Shown one piece after another: positions 9,164 through 16,894 of a stretch of 64,000 nucleotides of DNA. Positions within the stretch are counted from its first letter, which is position 1. Each line of letters opens with the position of its first letter. The notes under the pieces are model-generated. The model was not told the origin of the DNA and searched no databases. It saw only the letters and a list, made by a program, of their open reading frames with translations. The stretch is from Klebsiella quasivariicola (lineage in GTDB: Bacteria; Pseudomonadota; Gammaproteobacteria; Enterobacterales; Enterobacteriaceae). The stretch covers positions 372,001 to 436,000 of the forward strand of contig NZ_CP022823.1 of NCBI RefSeq assembly GCF_002269255.1, in the 5' to 3' direction. Made by a program: the position numbers and the translations under genes.

Positions 9164-9483
9164 GCCCATCCCATCATAGTTATTTTTTTCTTAAGAAATC
9201 GTTGGCGAACGTGAAGACTAACATCAAGCTGCAGTATTAGCGGCGTAACTGCTTACAGGGTAGTGAATATGTCATGCAGCAGCGTATAAGCTTACCAAAA
9301 ACGTTAAAGCGCAGAAATCGGTAAATTCCCAAACAGAATTCAACCTATTGACTTTTTTATCTTTATTGCTTTTCTCTTTGCTGGGGAAAGGTTACAAGCC
9401 TGTAAATAAGTAGCGATTTGGATTGCCGAAAGTGCGTTGCCTATCGCACAATGACTGCTTAATCACAGCATAGACCGATGACA
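9164..9483. promoter_or_regulatory. igaA/nudE divergent intergenic region
   Basis: This roughly 320-base AT-rich spacer separates two divergent genes and should contain both promoters. A TTGACT at 9348-9353 could be a -35 element but has no good partner at the right distance. A short inverted repeat, TTACA-AGCC-TGTAA, is at 9392-9405, about 80 bases before nudE. I see no small gene or stable long hairpin. Confidence 0.5.
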
Positions 9484-10044
9484 ATGAGCAAATCATTACA
9501 AAAACCCACCATTCTCAATGTTGAAACTGTCGCCCGTTCGCGCCTCTTTAATGTCGAAAGCGTCGATCTGGAGTTCAGCAACGGTGTGCGTCGCGTTTAT
9601 GAACGTATGCGGCCTTCCACCCGTGAAGCGGTGATGATTGTGCCGATTGTTGATGATCACATTATTTTGATTCGTGAGTATGCCGTTGGTACGGAATCCT
9701 ACGAGCTGGGCTTCTCAAAGGGGCTGATTGATCCGGGCGAAACGGTAGAGGAAGCGGCCAATCGCGAGCTAAAAGAAGAGGTTGGCTTTGGCGCCAATAA
9801 GCTGACGTTTCTGAAGAAGCTCAGTATGGCTCCTTCCTATTTCTCCAGCAAAATGAATATCCTGGTGGCGGAAGATCTCTATCCGGAGTCGCTGCCGGGC
9901 GATGAGCCTGAGCCGCTGCCGCAGGTGCGCTGGCCGCTGGCGCAGCTGATGTCGCTGCTGGATGAAGAAGATTTCAACGAGGCCCGTAACGTCAGCGCGT
10001 TGTTTTTAGTGCGCGAGTGGCTGCAGGCTCAGGGCCGACTCTGA
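9484..10044 (+). CDS. nudE: ADP-compounds hydrolase NudE
   Basis: NudE is a Nudix hydrolase that splits ADP-ribose, Ap3A, NADH and related compounds. The 186-residue protein carries a full Nudix box (G-x5-E-x7-REUxEExGU) between GLIDPGE and RELKEEVGFG. I start at MSKSLQKPTILN to match E. coli; an ATG six bases earlier is in frame. The gene stands alone, divergent from igaA and convergent with mrcA, and is followed by a bidirectional terminator. Confidence 0.95.
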   Translation: MSKSLQKPTILNVETVARSRLFNVESVDLEFSNGVRRVYERMRPSTREAVMIVPIVDDHIILIREYAVGTESYELGFSKGLIDPGETVEEAANRELKEEVGFGANKLTFLKKLSMAPSYFSSKMNILVAEDLYPESLPGDEPEPLPQVRWPLAQLMSLLDEEDFNEARNVSALFLVREWLQAQGRL

Positions 10045-10068
10045 GCGAAAGCGCGTCGTAACAACAAT

Positions 10069-10095
10069 AAAAAAGCGCCCGCAGGCGCTTTTTTT
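10069..10095. terminator. Bidirectional intrinsic terminator between nudE and mrcA
   Basis: AAAAAAGCGCC-CGCA-GGCGCTTTTTTT is a GC stem with A and T tracts on both sides, ending at the mrcA stop region, so it can serve both convergent genes. Confidence 0.92.
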
Positions 10096-10096
10096 G

Positions 10097-12655
10097 TCAG
10101 AACAGTTCGTGGGTTTCGCCACCGCCGTCAGTCAGGGTGGTACCCACCTCATGGACCGCCTGCTGCGTGGGTTGGGTGCCTTCAATGAAGTACTCCGCAC
10201 GACTGTTGCCCCCGTTCGCCAACTGACCGGTGCTGCGGTCAATATTCACCGTGACGATACCCGGCGGCGGAGTTAACGGTTCTTCCGGAACGCCTTCCAG
10301 CACGCTCTTCATAAAGCTGTCCCAGGCCGGTTGGGCGCTTTTGGCACCACCTTCATAGCCAGAGATCTGATCTTTAATCGCTCCGGAGGCGGTGGTGCGG
10401 CCAAGATCGCGACGATGATCGTCAAAGCCAATCCATACTGACGTCACCACGCCCGGCCCGTAGCCTGAGAACCAGGCGTCCTTCGAACTGTTGGTGGTCC
10501 CGGTTTTCCCGCCGATGTCATGCCGCTGCAGATCGCGTCCGGCGCGCCAGCCGGTGCCCATCCAGCCCGGTTCGCCAAAGATGTTACTGTTCAGCGCGCT
10601 CTTGATCAGGAAGGCCAGCGGCGTATTAATCACATGCGGCGCGTATTCCTGGGCGCCGCTCTGCGCGACCAGCGACTGGTTGGCCTGCTCCAGCTGCGGC
10701 TGCGGCGGCACGTTGCCATTCTGTGGCTCTGTCGAGGTGGCGACATCTTCCACATCTTTGTTTTCCAGCACGTTGGATTTTGGCGTATCGCCATAAATCA
10801 CCGGTAAGTCACACTGCGGGCAAGCGATCTTCGGACGCTCCTCAAAGAGTACCCCTCCCTGATCGTTCTCAATCTTACTGATAAAGAAGGGATTAACCAG
10901 GAAGCCACCGTTGGCCATCACCGAATATCCGCGCGCGACCTGCAGGGGAGTAAAGGAGGCTGAGCCCAGTGCCAACGATTCAGTGTGGACAATGTTTTGC
11001 GCCGGGAAGCCAAAGCGCTGCAGATACTCGGCGGCGTAGTCGACGCCCATAGCGCGCATGGCGCGTACCATCACCACGTTTTTCGACTGTCCAAGCCCCT
11101 GGCGTAAACGAATCGGACCGGCATACTGCGGCGGCGAGTTCTTCGGCCGCCAGTCGGAACCGGCTCCGGCGTCCCAGCGTGAGATCGGCACATCGTTGAG
11201 CATACTTGCCAGGGTTAAGCCTTTATCCATCGCGGCGGTATAGAGGAACGGCTTAATGTTGGAGCCGACCTGACGCAGCGCCTGGGTGGCGCGGTTGAAT
11301 TTACTCTGGTTAAAGTCAAACCCGCCGACAAGGGCAATAATCGCTCCGTTTTGCGGGTTAATGGAGACCAGCGCCGAGTTGACGTCCGGGACCTGCGACA
11401 ACCACCAGCTGTCAGCCACTTTACGCACCCAGATCTGCTGCCCGGCCTGCACGACGTCGTTGACTTTACGCGGGGTCGCCCCCTGCTGCGTATCGGAGAT
11501 AAAGCGACGGGCCCAGCGCACGCCGTCCATCGTCAGCGAAACCGAGTCGCCGTTAGCCAACAGCGCGACGGCCTCCTGGGCATTCGCGGAGGTGACCACC
11601 GCCGGGAAAAGCGGGCCGTAGCCAGACTGACGCTTCAGCATGTCGACGATCTTCCTCGTCTCCCACGGCGTTTCACCGACTTTCCATAGCACGCTGGCCG
11701 GGCCGCGGTAGCCATGACGCATATCGTAATCCAGCACGTTATTGCGTACCGCCTGCTGGGCCGCCTGCTGGTTCTTGCGGGTAATGGTGGTGTAAACCCG
11801 GTAGCCATCTTCATAGGCCTGCTCGCCGTAGCGATTCACCATCTCCTGACGCACCATTTCGCTCAGGTAAGGCGCAGAGAAGGCGATTTTCGGCGCGTGA
11901 TAGCTGGCGTCGATCGTTTCGCTGCGTGCCTCATCGTATTGCGCCTGGGTGATGTACCCTTCGCTCAACATACGCGATAACACCACGTTGCGACGGGCAG
12001 TGGCACGATCCATGGAATAGAGCGGGTTAAAGGTAGAAGGCGCTTTCGGCAGGCCGGCAATCACCGCCATCTCACTCAGGGTCAACTGGTCGATAGGTTT
12101 GCCAAAATAGACCTGCGCCGCGGCGCCGACACCATAGGCGCGGTAGCCGAGGTAGATCTTGTTCAGATACAGCTCAAGGATTTCATCTTTGTTCAGCAAC
12201 TGCTCGATGCGGATAGCCAGAAAGGCCTCTTTAATCTTACGCATCAACGTCTTCTCGGGGCTGAGGAAGAAGTTACGAGCTAACTGCTGGGTGATGGTGC
12301 TGGCGCCCTGGGAGGCGTGGCCTGAAAACATCGCCACGCTGGCGGCACGGAAAATACCTACCGGATCGACGCCGTGGTGCTCATAGAAACGGCTGTCTTC
12401 AGTGGCGATAAACGCTTTAACCAGTTCGGGAGGAATTTGCTGCAACGTTACAGGGATACGGCGTTTTTCGCCATATTGCGCAATAAGCTCACCGTCGGCG
12501 CTATAGACCTGCATCGGGATCTGCAAACGCACATCCTTCAGGGTTGCGACGTCGGGGAGTTGCGGCTCTATGTATTTGTAGAGGCCAAAAATCGAGCCTG
12601 CTCCCAGCAGTACGCAACAGACTGCAAGGATCAATAGATACTTTACGAACTTCAC
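10097..12655 (-). CDS. mrcA: Penicillin-binding protein 1A (bifunctional PG synthase)
   Basis: PBP1A polymerises glycan strands and cross-links peptides of peptidoglycan at the outer face of the inner membrane, mainly for lateral wall growth. The 852-residue protein has a short cytoplasmic tail with a membrane anchor (about 5-27), a GT51 glycosyltransferase domain (EDSRFYEHHGVD, GASTITQQLARN), an OB-like insert, and a transpeptidase domain with the SxxK serine in GSNIKPFLY, the SxN motif in GLGQSKNVVM, and GKTGTTN. It is transcribed divergently from hofM; in E. coli and Haemophilus the DNA-uptake operon sits in the same place next to this gene. Confidence 0.97.
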   Translation of the reverse strand: MKFVKYLLILAVCCVLLGAGSIFGLYKYIEPQLPDVATLKDVRLQIPMQVYSADGELIAQYGEKRRIPVTLQQIPPELVKAFIATEDSRFYEHHGVDPVGIFRAASVAMFSGHASQGASTITQQLARNFFLSPEKTLMRKIKEAFLAIRIEQLLNKDEILELYLNKIYLGYRAYGVGAAAQVYFGKPIDQLTLSEMAVIAGLPKAPSTFNPLYSMDRATARRNVVLSRMLSEGYITQAQYDEARSETIDASYHAPKIAFSAPYLSEMVRQEMVNRYGEQAYEDGYRVYTTITRKNQQAAQQAVRNNVLDYDMRHGYRGPASVLWKVGETPWETRKIVDMLKRQSGYGPLFPAVVTSANAQEAVALLANGDSVSLTMDGVRWARRFISDTQQGATPRKVNDVVQAGQQIWVRKVADSWWLSQVPDVNSALVSINPQNGAIIALVGGFDFNQSKFNRATQALRQVGSNIKPFLYTAAMDKGLTLASMLNDVPISRWDAGAGSDWRPKNSPPQYAGPIRLRQGLGQSKNVVMVRAMRAMGVDYAAEYLQRFGFPAQNIVHTESLALGSASFTPLQVARGYSVMANGGFLVNPFFISKIENDQGGVLFEERPKIACPQCDLPVIYGDTPKSNVLENKDVEDVATSTEPQNGNVPPQPQLEQANQSLVAQSGAQEYAPHVINTPLAFLIKSALNSNIFGEPGWMGTGWRAGRDLQRHDIGGKTGTTNSSKDAWFSGYGPGVVTSVWIGFDDHRRDLGRTTASGAIKDQISGYEGGAKSAQPAWDSFMKSVLEGVPEEPLTPPPGIVTVNIDRSTGQLANGGNSRAEYFIEGTQPTQQAVHEVGTTLTDGGGETHELF

Positions 12656-12773
12656 CGGTGTTTTCCCATTTAGTTTTATTTGGGCAGTTTATAAACAAAC
12701 GCGCGGTAGTATAAAGGCAAGCCAGGAGCATTGATATAGCCGGGCAGTTTTGCCGGATAAGGAGATCGTAAGC

Positions 12774-13574
12774 ATGGCTTTCAGAAACTGGAGGATCGGA
12801 ATGCATATCCAACAGGATAGCATTGCCGTTGTCGCACTACTGCATGAGCGCTCACGCTGGGCGCTACGCCGCTGGTGGCGGATCCCTCTGCCGCCAGGTC
12901 TGGTACGCCAGGGTATGGTGGCGGACGTCAGCGCTCTCGGTACACGACTTGCCGCCTGGCGCCGGGAGCTACCGGCGCAGCATCAGGTCAGTATCGCCTT
13001 TCCCGCGGTGCGCACATTGCAAAAGCGCCTACCGTATCCGCAGTTCGCTCTGCGGGATCGGCAACAGGCGACGTGGATAGCCAGCGCCATGACCCAGCAG
13101 CTGGCGATGCCCGCCACCTCCTTATGTATTGATTATGCGCCCACCTCGCAGAACGACGGCTGGCAGGTTACAGCGGCGCAGCGGCTGGACATCAATGTCC
13201 TGCGGGAGCTGGCAGGACGGCTGCGGCTGCGGGTGGCGGCCATCGTGCCGGATGCCAGCGCGCTGGGCGCCTTTTTCCCCTTGATGACGGCGACCGAGCA
13301 GGCCCTTGCCTGGCGGGATGAAAAGCACTGGCTATGGGCGACCCAGGAGGCCTGGGGCTGTGAGGCCTGCGATGAAGTGGGCTCCTTAAGCCAGCTGGCG
13401 GAGCAGCTTCAGATGCCGTTGCGTCTGTGTGCGGATGCCGGTGATGAGGCCAACCGTTTTGATGCCTGGCAGGTGATTCACCGCCGGCAGCCCCCATTGC
13501 CGGCCGATGGCGATCGCTATGCTATTGCCCTTGGGCTGGCGCTGGGGGGGGGGCGCCATGACGCATGTCGTTAA
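12774..13574 (+). CDS. hofM: HofM, PilM-like DNA-utilisation protein
   Basis: HofM is the equivalent of ComA/PilM, an actin-like cytoplasmic partner of the type IV pilus alignment complex; the hof genes are needed in E. coli for using external DNA as a nutrient. The 266-residue protein matches E. coli HofM across its length (DASALGAFFPLM, CLAWRDE-type and RQPPLPADGDRYAIALGLALG segments). I start at MAFRNWRIGMH. The last codons read through a ten-G tract at 13544-13553 and then out of the family frame (GGGRHDACR), so the true C terminus depends on that tract length. As written it overlaps hofN by 17 bases. Confidence 0.9.
   Translation: MAFRNWRIGMHIQQDSIAVVALLHERSRWALRRWWRIPLPPGLVRQGMVADVSALGTRLAAWRRELPAQHQVSIAFPAVRTLQKRLPYPQFALRDRQQATWIASAMTQQLAMPATSLCIDYAPTSQNDGWQVTAAQRLDINVLRELAGRLRLRVAAIVPDASALGAFFPLMTATEQALAWRDEKHWLWATQEAWGCEACDEVGSLSQLAEQLQMPLRLCADAGDEANRFDAWQVIHRRQPPLPADGDRYAIALGLALGGGRHDACR
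13544..13553 (+). repeat. Ten-G homopolymer at the hofM/hofN junction
   Basis: Ten consecutive G residues lie in the last codons of hofM, four bases before the hofN ATG, and probably also serve as the hofN ribosome-binding site. With 8 or 11 G, hofM would end at a TGA overlapping the hofN ATG (ATGA); with 9 G, hofM and hofN would fuse in frame. Phase variation and a base-call error are both possible. Confidence 0.9.
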
Positions 13575-14091
13575 TCTTCTTCCCTGGCGTGACCTTCGCC
13601 GCCGCCAGCGCTTGCGCTACGCCCTGTTGTTAGCCATCGGCATTGTGCTGCTGGGCGGGATGAGCCTGCTGGTGAGCCGAACGGCGCGTCTGCAGCACGG
13701 CTTCCTGGCGACGCTCCACACGACGGCAGACGCGCAGCTGCTCGCCTCGCTCAAACTACGCGAGAAGGCGCTGCGCGAGGCCCGGCAGGAGTACCATCGC
13801 CTGCTCGCGCAGCAACGGCGCAGATCGGCGATCGCGGCCTGGCAACCCAGGCTGCAGGCGCTCGCGGCAGATCTGCCTGCACAGGCGTGGCTGACGCGGC
13901 TGGATTACCACGAGGCGGTTCTGACGCTCAACGGCCTCGCTTTGAACCTACAGGCACTGGCCAGCGCGGAGGCCATTCTGGCTAGCGTCCCTGGATTCGC
14001 GCCGGCAAAAGCTGGCGGAACCCAGCGTGACGCCGAGGGCCGCTGGCAGTTCAGCTTTACCCTGACGGGAGAGCGTTCCGATGCAGATTAA
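13558..14091 (+). CDS. hofN: HofN, PilN-like pilus assembly protein
   Basis: HofN corresponds to ComB/PilN, a bitopic inner-membrane protein of the pilus alignment complex. The 177-residue protein begins MTHVVNLLPWRDLRRRQR, the conserved cytoplasmic PilN tail that binds PilM, followed by one membrane segment (about 23-42) and a periplasmic coiled-coil plus ferredoxin-like region. The start is just after the ten-G tract. The stop overlaps the hofO start, so the genes are packed and probably coupled. Confidence 0.88.
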   Translation: MTHVVNLLPWRDLRRRQRLRYALLLAIGIVLLGGMSLLVSRTARLQHGFLATLHTTADAQLLASLKLREKALREARQEYHRLLAQQRRRSAIAAWQPRLQALAADLPAQAWLTRLDYHEAVLTLNGLALNLQALASAEAILASVPGFAPAKAGGTQRDAEGRWQFSFTLTGERSDAD

Positions 14092-14500
14092 CATCCAGCG
14101 CAGCCAGAAGCTGCTGCTGATCCTGTTTATGCTGGGGGGCGGTGCGGCTCTCTGGCACGCTACCCGGCTGCCGCTGGCATCGGTGTCCCGTGAAGTGGCC
14201 CTGCAAACACAGTGGCGCCGGGTGATGGCTTTGCGCATACCTGCCGGTGATATACCAGGTGCGCGCATCGACAAGCAGCCGTTTTCGCCCATAGCCATTC
14301 CACTAACCGGCGTCAGGCTTATTGCCTGGCGTCCACAGGGGAACGGCGGTGAGATGGAACTGACCCTGCCCTGGCAGACGGTGCCCGCGTTTTTTGCCTG
14401 GCTGGCGCGCTGCGGGATGAGTCCGCGCTCGTTCTCATTGTATCGCGAGGCGCAGGTACTCCGCCTGCATCTGCAACTGGAGGCGGAAGATGATCGGTAA
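14081..14500 (+). CDS. hofO: HofO, PilO-like pilus assembly protein
   Basis: This 139-residue protein fills the PilO/ComC position of the operon. It has a single N-terminal membrane segment (LLLILFMLGGGAALW) and a small periplasmic domain with a conserved LPWQTVPAFFAWLAR stretch. Similarity to E. coli HofO is modest, so the call leans on operon position, size and topology as well as on sequence. It overlaps hofN by 11 bases at its start and hofP by 11 bases at its end. Confidence 0.82.
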   Translation: MQINIQRSQKLLLILFMLGGGAALWHATRLPLASVSREVALQTQWRRVMALRIPAGDIPGARIDKQPFSPIAIPLTGVRLIAWRPQGNGGEMELTLPWQTVPAFFAWLARCGMSPRSFSLYREAQVLRLHLQLEAEDDR

Positions 14501-14870
14501 ACGCTGGGCTTTACTGTGGCTGCCGCTGTCGCTGCTGGCCGCCGGGCGAGACCCTTTCCTGCCGGTAGAGGATCCCTGCCGTACGGCGCAGCTATCGCAA
14601 TGGCGCTATGGCGGGGCCGCCGGCGATGACGCAGGCTGGAGGGGATTTCTGCAGGACGGGAGCGGCAAGTGGCAGCGGGTGCAAATAAATGAGCAATTAC
14701 CCACCGGATGGCGAGTGAACCGGATGACCCCCGGTGAGCTGGAGATCGCCACCCCTGCGGGGTGTGAACCGCCAGCGTGGCGCTGGCAACGTGAAGGGAA
14801 ACAACATAATGCGATGGATAAGCCTCCTGTTTCTGCTGCTGCCTCTGGCAGTGGCCGCCGCGCGAAATGA
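14490..14870 (+). CDS. hofP: HofP, PilP-like pilus assembly protein
   Basis: HofP occupies the PilP/ComD position, a periplasmic partner that links the inner-membrane complex to the secretin. The 126-residue protein has an N-terminal hydrophobic segment (ALLWLPLSLLAAG), then the conserved RDPFLPVEDPCR and LSQWRYGG segments and the CEPPAWRWQREG motif also seen in E. coli HofP. Its 3' end runs 62 bases into hofQ in another frame, an overlap larger than usual in this operon; the tail after WQREG is low-complexity. Confidence 0.85.
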   Translation: MIGKRWALLWLPLSLLAAGRDPFLPVEDPCRTAQLSQWRYGGAAGDDAGWRGFLQDGSGKWQRVQINEQLPTGWRVNRMTPGELEIATPAGCEPPAWRWQREGKQHNAMDKPPVSAAASGSGRRAK

Positions 14871-16047
14871 TAAGACGGTTACGCTGGTGGTCGACGATGC
14901 GCCGGTGGCCCAGGTGCTGCAAGCCCTGGCCGAAATGAACCATAAGAATCTGGTCGTGGCGCCGGACGTCAGTGGCACGCTCTCCCTGCATCTGCAGAAG
15001 GTTCCCTGGACTCAGGCGCTGCGGGCGGTGGTGGACAGCGCGGGCCTCTCTTTGCAACAGCAGGGGACGGTCATTTACGCGCACACTCAGGCCTGGCAAA
15101 AGGCAAATCAGGCGCAGCGTGAAGCCGAGCAGGCGAAACGCCTGCAGAATCTGCCGCTGCAGGCGGAGAACGTCATTCTGCACTATGCCGATGCTGAGGA
15201 GCTGGCAAAAGCGGGCGGTAAGTTACTCAGCGCCAGGGGCAACTTAATGGCGGATAAGCGGACCAATCGCCTGCTGATCCGCGACGATGCTCGTCATCTC
15301 CCGGCGCTTAAAGCCTGGGCTCAGGAGATGGATTTGCCTGTCGGGCAGGTTGAGCTGGCTGCCCATATCGTGTCGATGAGCGAAACCAGCCTTCGCGAGC
15401 TGGGGGTGAAGTGGCGGCTGGCGGAGGTCGGCGGCACGCCGGGATCAGGACAAATCACCACCCTGAGCAGCGATTTGTCGGTGAACGATGCCAGCACCCG
15501 CGCAGGGTTTAACATCGGCAAGATTAACGGTCGCTTGCTTGAGCTGGAGCTTTCCGCGCTGGAGCGTAAGCAGCAGGTCGAGATTATCGCCAGCCCGCGT
15601 TTACTGGCCTCTCATATGCAACCCGCCAGCATCAAGCAGGGAAGTGAGATCCCTTATCAGGTCTCCAGCGGCGAAAGCGGCGCCACGTCGGTGGAATTTA
15701 AAGAGGCGGTATTGGGGATGGAGGTGACGCCGACAGTGCTGCAGCAGGGGAGAGTGCGTCTGAAGCTGCGGATCAGTGAAAATACGCCGGGCCAGGTATT
15801 AAAGCAGGAGAATGGCGAGACGCTGGCCATCGATAAACAAGAGATAGAAACCCTGGTGGAGGTCCGCAGCGGCGAGACCTTAGCGTTGGGCGGCATCTTT
15901 TCGCAGAAAAATAAAACCGCCCGCGACAGCGTCCCGCTGTTGGGTGATATCCCGGTGCTGGGGCGCTTGTTTCGTCGCGACGGGAAAGATAATGAACGCC
16001 GTGAACTGGTTGTCTTTATTACGCCACGGATTCTGGCAGTACGTTAA
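14809..16047 (+). CDS. hofQ: HofQ, DNA-uptake outer-membrane secretin
   Basis: HofQ (ComE/PilQ type) forms the outer-membrane channel through which DNA is taken up. The 412-residue protein has a signal peptide (MRWISLLFLLLPLAVAAA), STN/N0 and N1 domains (about 20-170), and a C-terminal secretin domain with IIASPRLLASHMQPA, GSEIPYQVSSGESGAT and the VPLLGDIPVLGRLFR motif. The start at 14809 gives exactly the E. coli length and follows a GAAGGGA ribosome site. It is the last gene of hofMNOPQ. Confidence 0.94.
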   Translation: MRWISLLFLLLPLAVAAARNDKTVTLVVDDAPVAQVLQALAEMNHKNLVVAPDVSGTLSLHLQKVPWTQALRAVVDSAGLSLQQQGTVIYAHTQAWQKANQAQREAEQAKRLQNLPLQAENVILHYADAEELAKAGGKLLSARGNLMADKRTNRLLIRDDARHLPALKAWAQEMDLPVGQVELAAHIVSMSETSLRELGVKWRLAEVGGTPGSGQITTLSSDLSVNDASTRAGFNIGKINGRLLELELSALERKQQVEIIASPRLLASHMQPASIKQGSEIPYQVSSGESGATSVEFKEAVLGMEVTPTVLQQGRVRLKLRISENTPGQVLKQENGETLAIDKQEIETLVEVRSGETLALGGIFSQKNKTARDSVPLLGDIPVLGRLFRRDGKDNERRELVVFITPRILAVR

Positions 16048-16317
16048 GCAGGTTTTTCATGCTAAACACGTTTCAGGTGTTTGACGTGAGGACGGATTTA
16101 GCATACAAGGGGTACCGATTTGAGAGTCGGGTACGACATCAATCCTCCCTTTATTGTCCGGCGATTTTATTCAGTTGCCAAACCAGCCGGAGTATTGAGA
16201 TAATTTTTAGTCTGACTCTCGCTCTATTGCATATGAGGTTTCAGTTCATGCCCTGCGGCGCTGGGTGTCTGCGAAGCGGGTTTATCATTAACGAATAGTC
16301 TTAGTAGTACCGAAAAA
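16048..16317 (+). promoter_or_regulatory. hofQ-aroK intergenic region with aroK leader
   Basis: This 270-base spacer carries the start of the aroK-to-trpS superoperon. Arms TGCTAAA (16060-16066) and TTTAGCA (16097-16103) form a perfect inverted repeat with inner CACGT/ACGTG pairing just after hofQ. A good promoter candidate follows at 16175-16204. No small gene is apparent. Confidence 0.6.
16175..16204 (+). promoter_or_regulatory. Candidate sigma-70 promoter for aroK
   Basis: TTGCCA (16175-16180) and GATAAT (16199-16204) are separated by 18 bases and each matches five of six consensus positions. A transcript from here would have a leader of about 105 bases before aroK. Confidence 0.55.
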
Positions 16318-16839
16318 ATGGCAGAGAAACGCAATATCTTTCTGGTTGGGCCTATGGGTGCCGGCAAAAGCACTATTGGGCGCCAGTTAGCCCAACAGCT
16401 CAACATGGAATTTTACGATTCTGATCAAGAGATTGAGAAACGCACTGGCGCTGATGTGGGCTGGGTCTTCGATGTTGAAGGCGAAGAAGGCTTCCGCGAC
16501 CGTGAAGAAAAAATTATCAATGAGTTGACGGAAAAACAGGGGATTGTGCTGGCGACTGGCGGCGGCTCTGTAAAATCCCGTGAAACGCGTAACCGTCTCT
16601 CCGCCCGCGGCGTGGTGGTCTACCTGGAAACAACAATCGAGAAGCAGTTGGCCCGTACGCAGCGCGATAAAAAGCGTCCTTTGCTACAAGTCGATGCGCC
16701 GCCTCGTGAAGTGCTGGAAGCGCTGGCTGACGAGCGTAACCCGCTGTATGAAGAGATCGCCGACGTGACTATCCGCACAGACGATCAGAGTGCGAAAGTC
16801 GTCGCGAACCAGATTATTCATATGCTGGAAAGCAACTGA
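16318..16839 (+). CDS. aroK: Shikimate kinase I
   Basis: AroK phosphorylates shikimate to shikimate 3-phosphate with ATP in the aromatic amino-acid pathway. The 173-residue protein has the P-loop GPMGAGKSTIG at the N terminus, the shikimate-binding DSDQEIE segment, the GGGSVK motif and the lid arginines (RTQRDKKRPLL). It leads the aroK-aroB-damX-dam-rpe-gph-trpS superoperon and is separated from aroB by 55 bases. A start at MAEKRNIFLVG gives the E. coli length. Confidence 0.97.
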   Translation: MAEKRNIFLVGPMGAGKSTIGRQLAQQLNMEFYDSDQEIEKRTGADVGWVFDVEGEEGFRDREEKIINELTEKQGIVLATGGGSVKSRETRNRLSARGVVVYLETTIEKQLARTQRDKKRPLLQVDAPPREVLEALADERNPLYEEIADVTIRTDDQSAKVVANQIIHMLESN

Positions 16840-16894
16840 TTCTGGCTTAATAAAAGTGCGTCAGAGTAAAAGTCACTGAGGTGGATGTCGCGTT

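Noticed and set aside
13948..15183. A 411-codon frame antisense to hofN-hofQ.
   Set aside because: It crosses several real overlapping genes on the plus strand, resembles no family, and has no promoter or ribosome site evidence.
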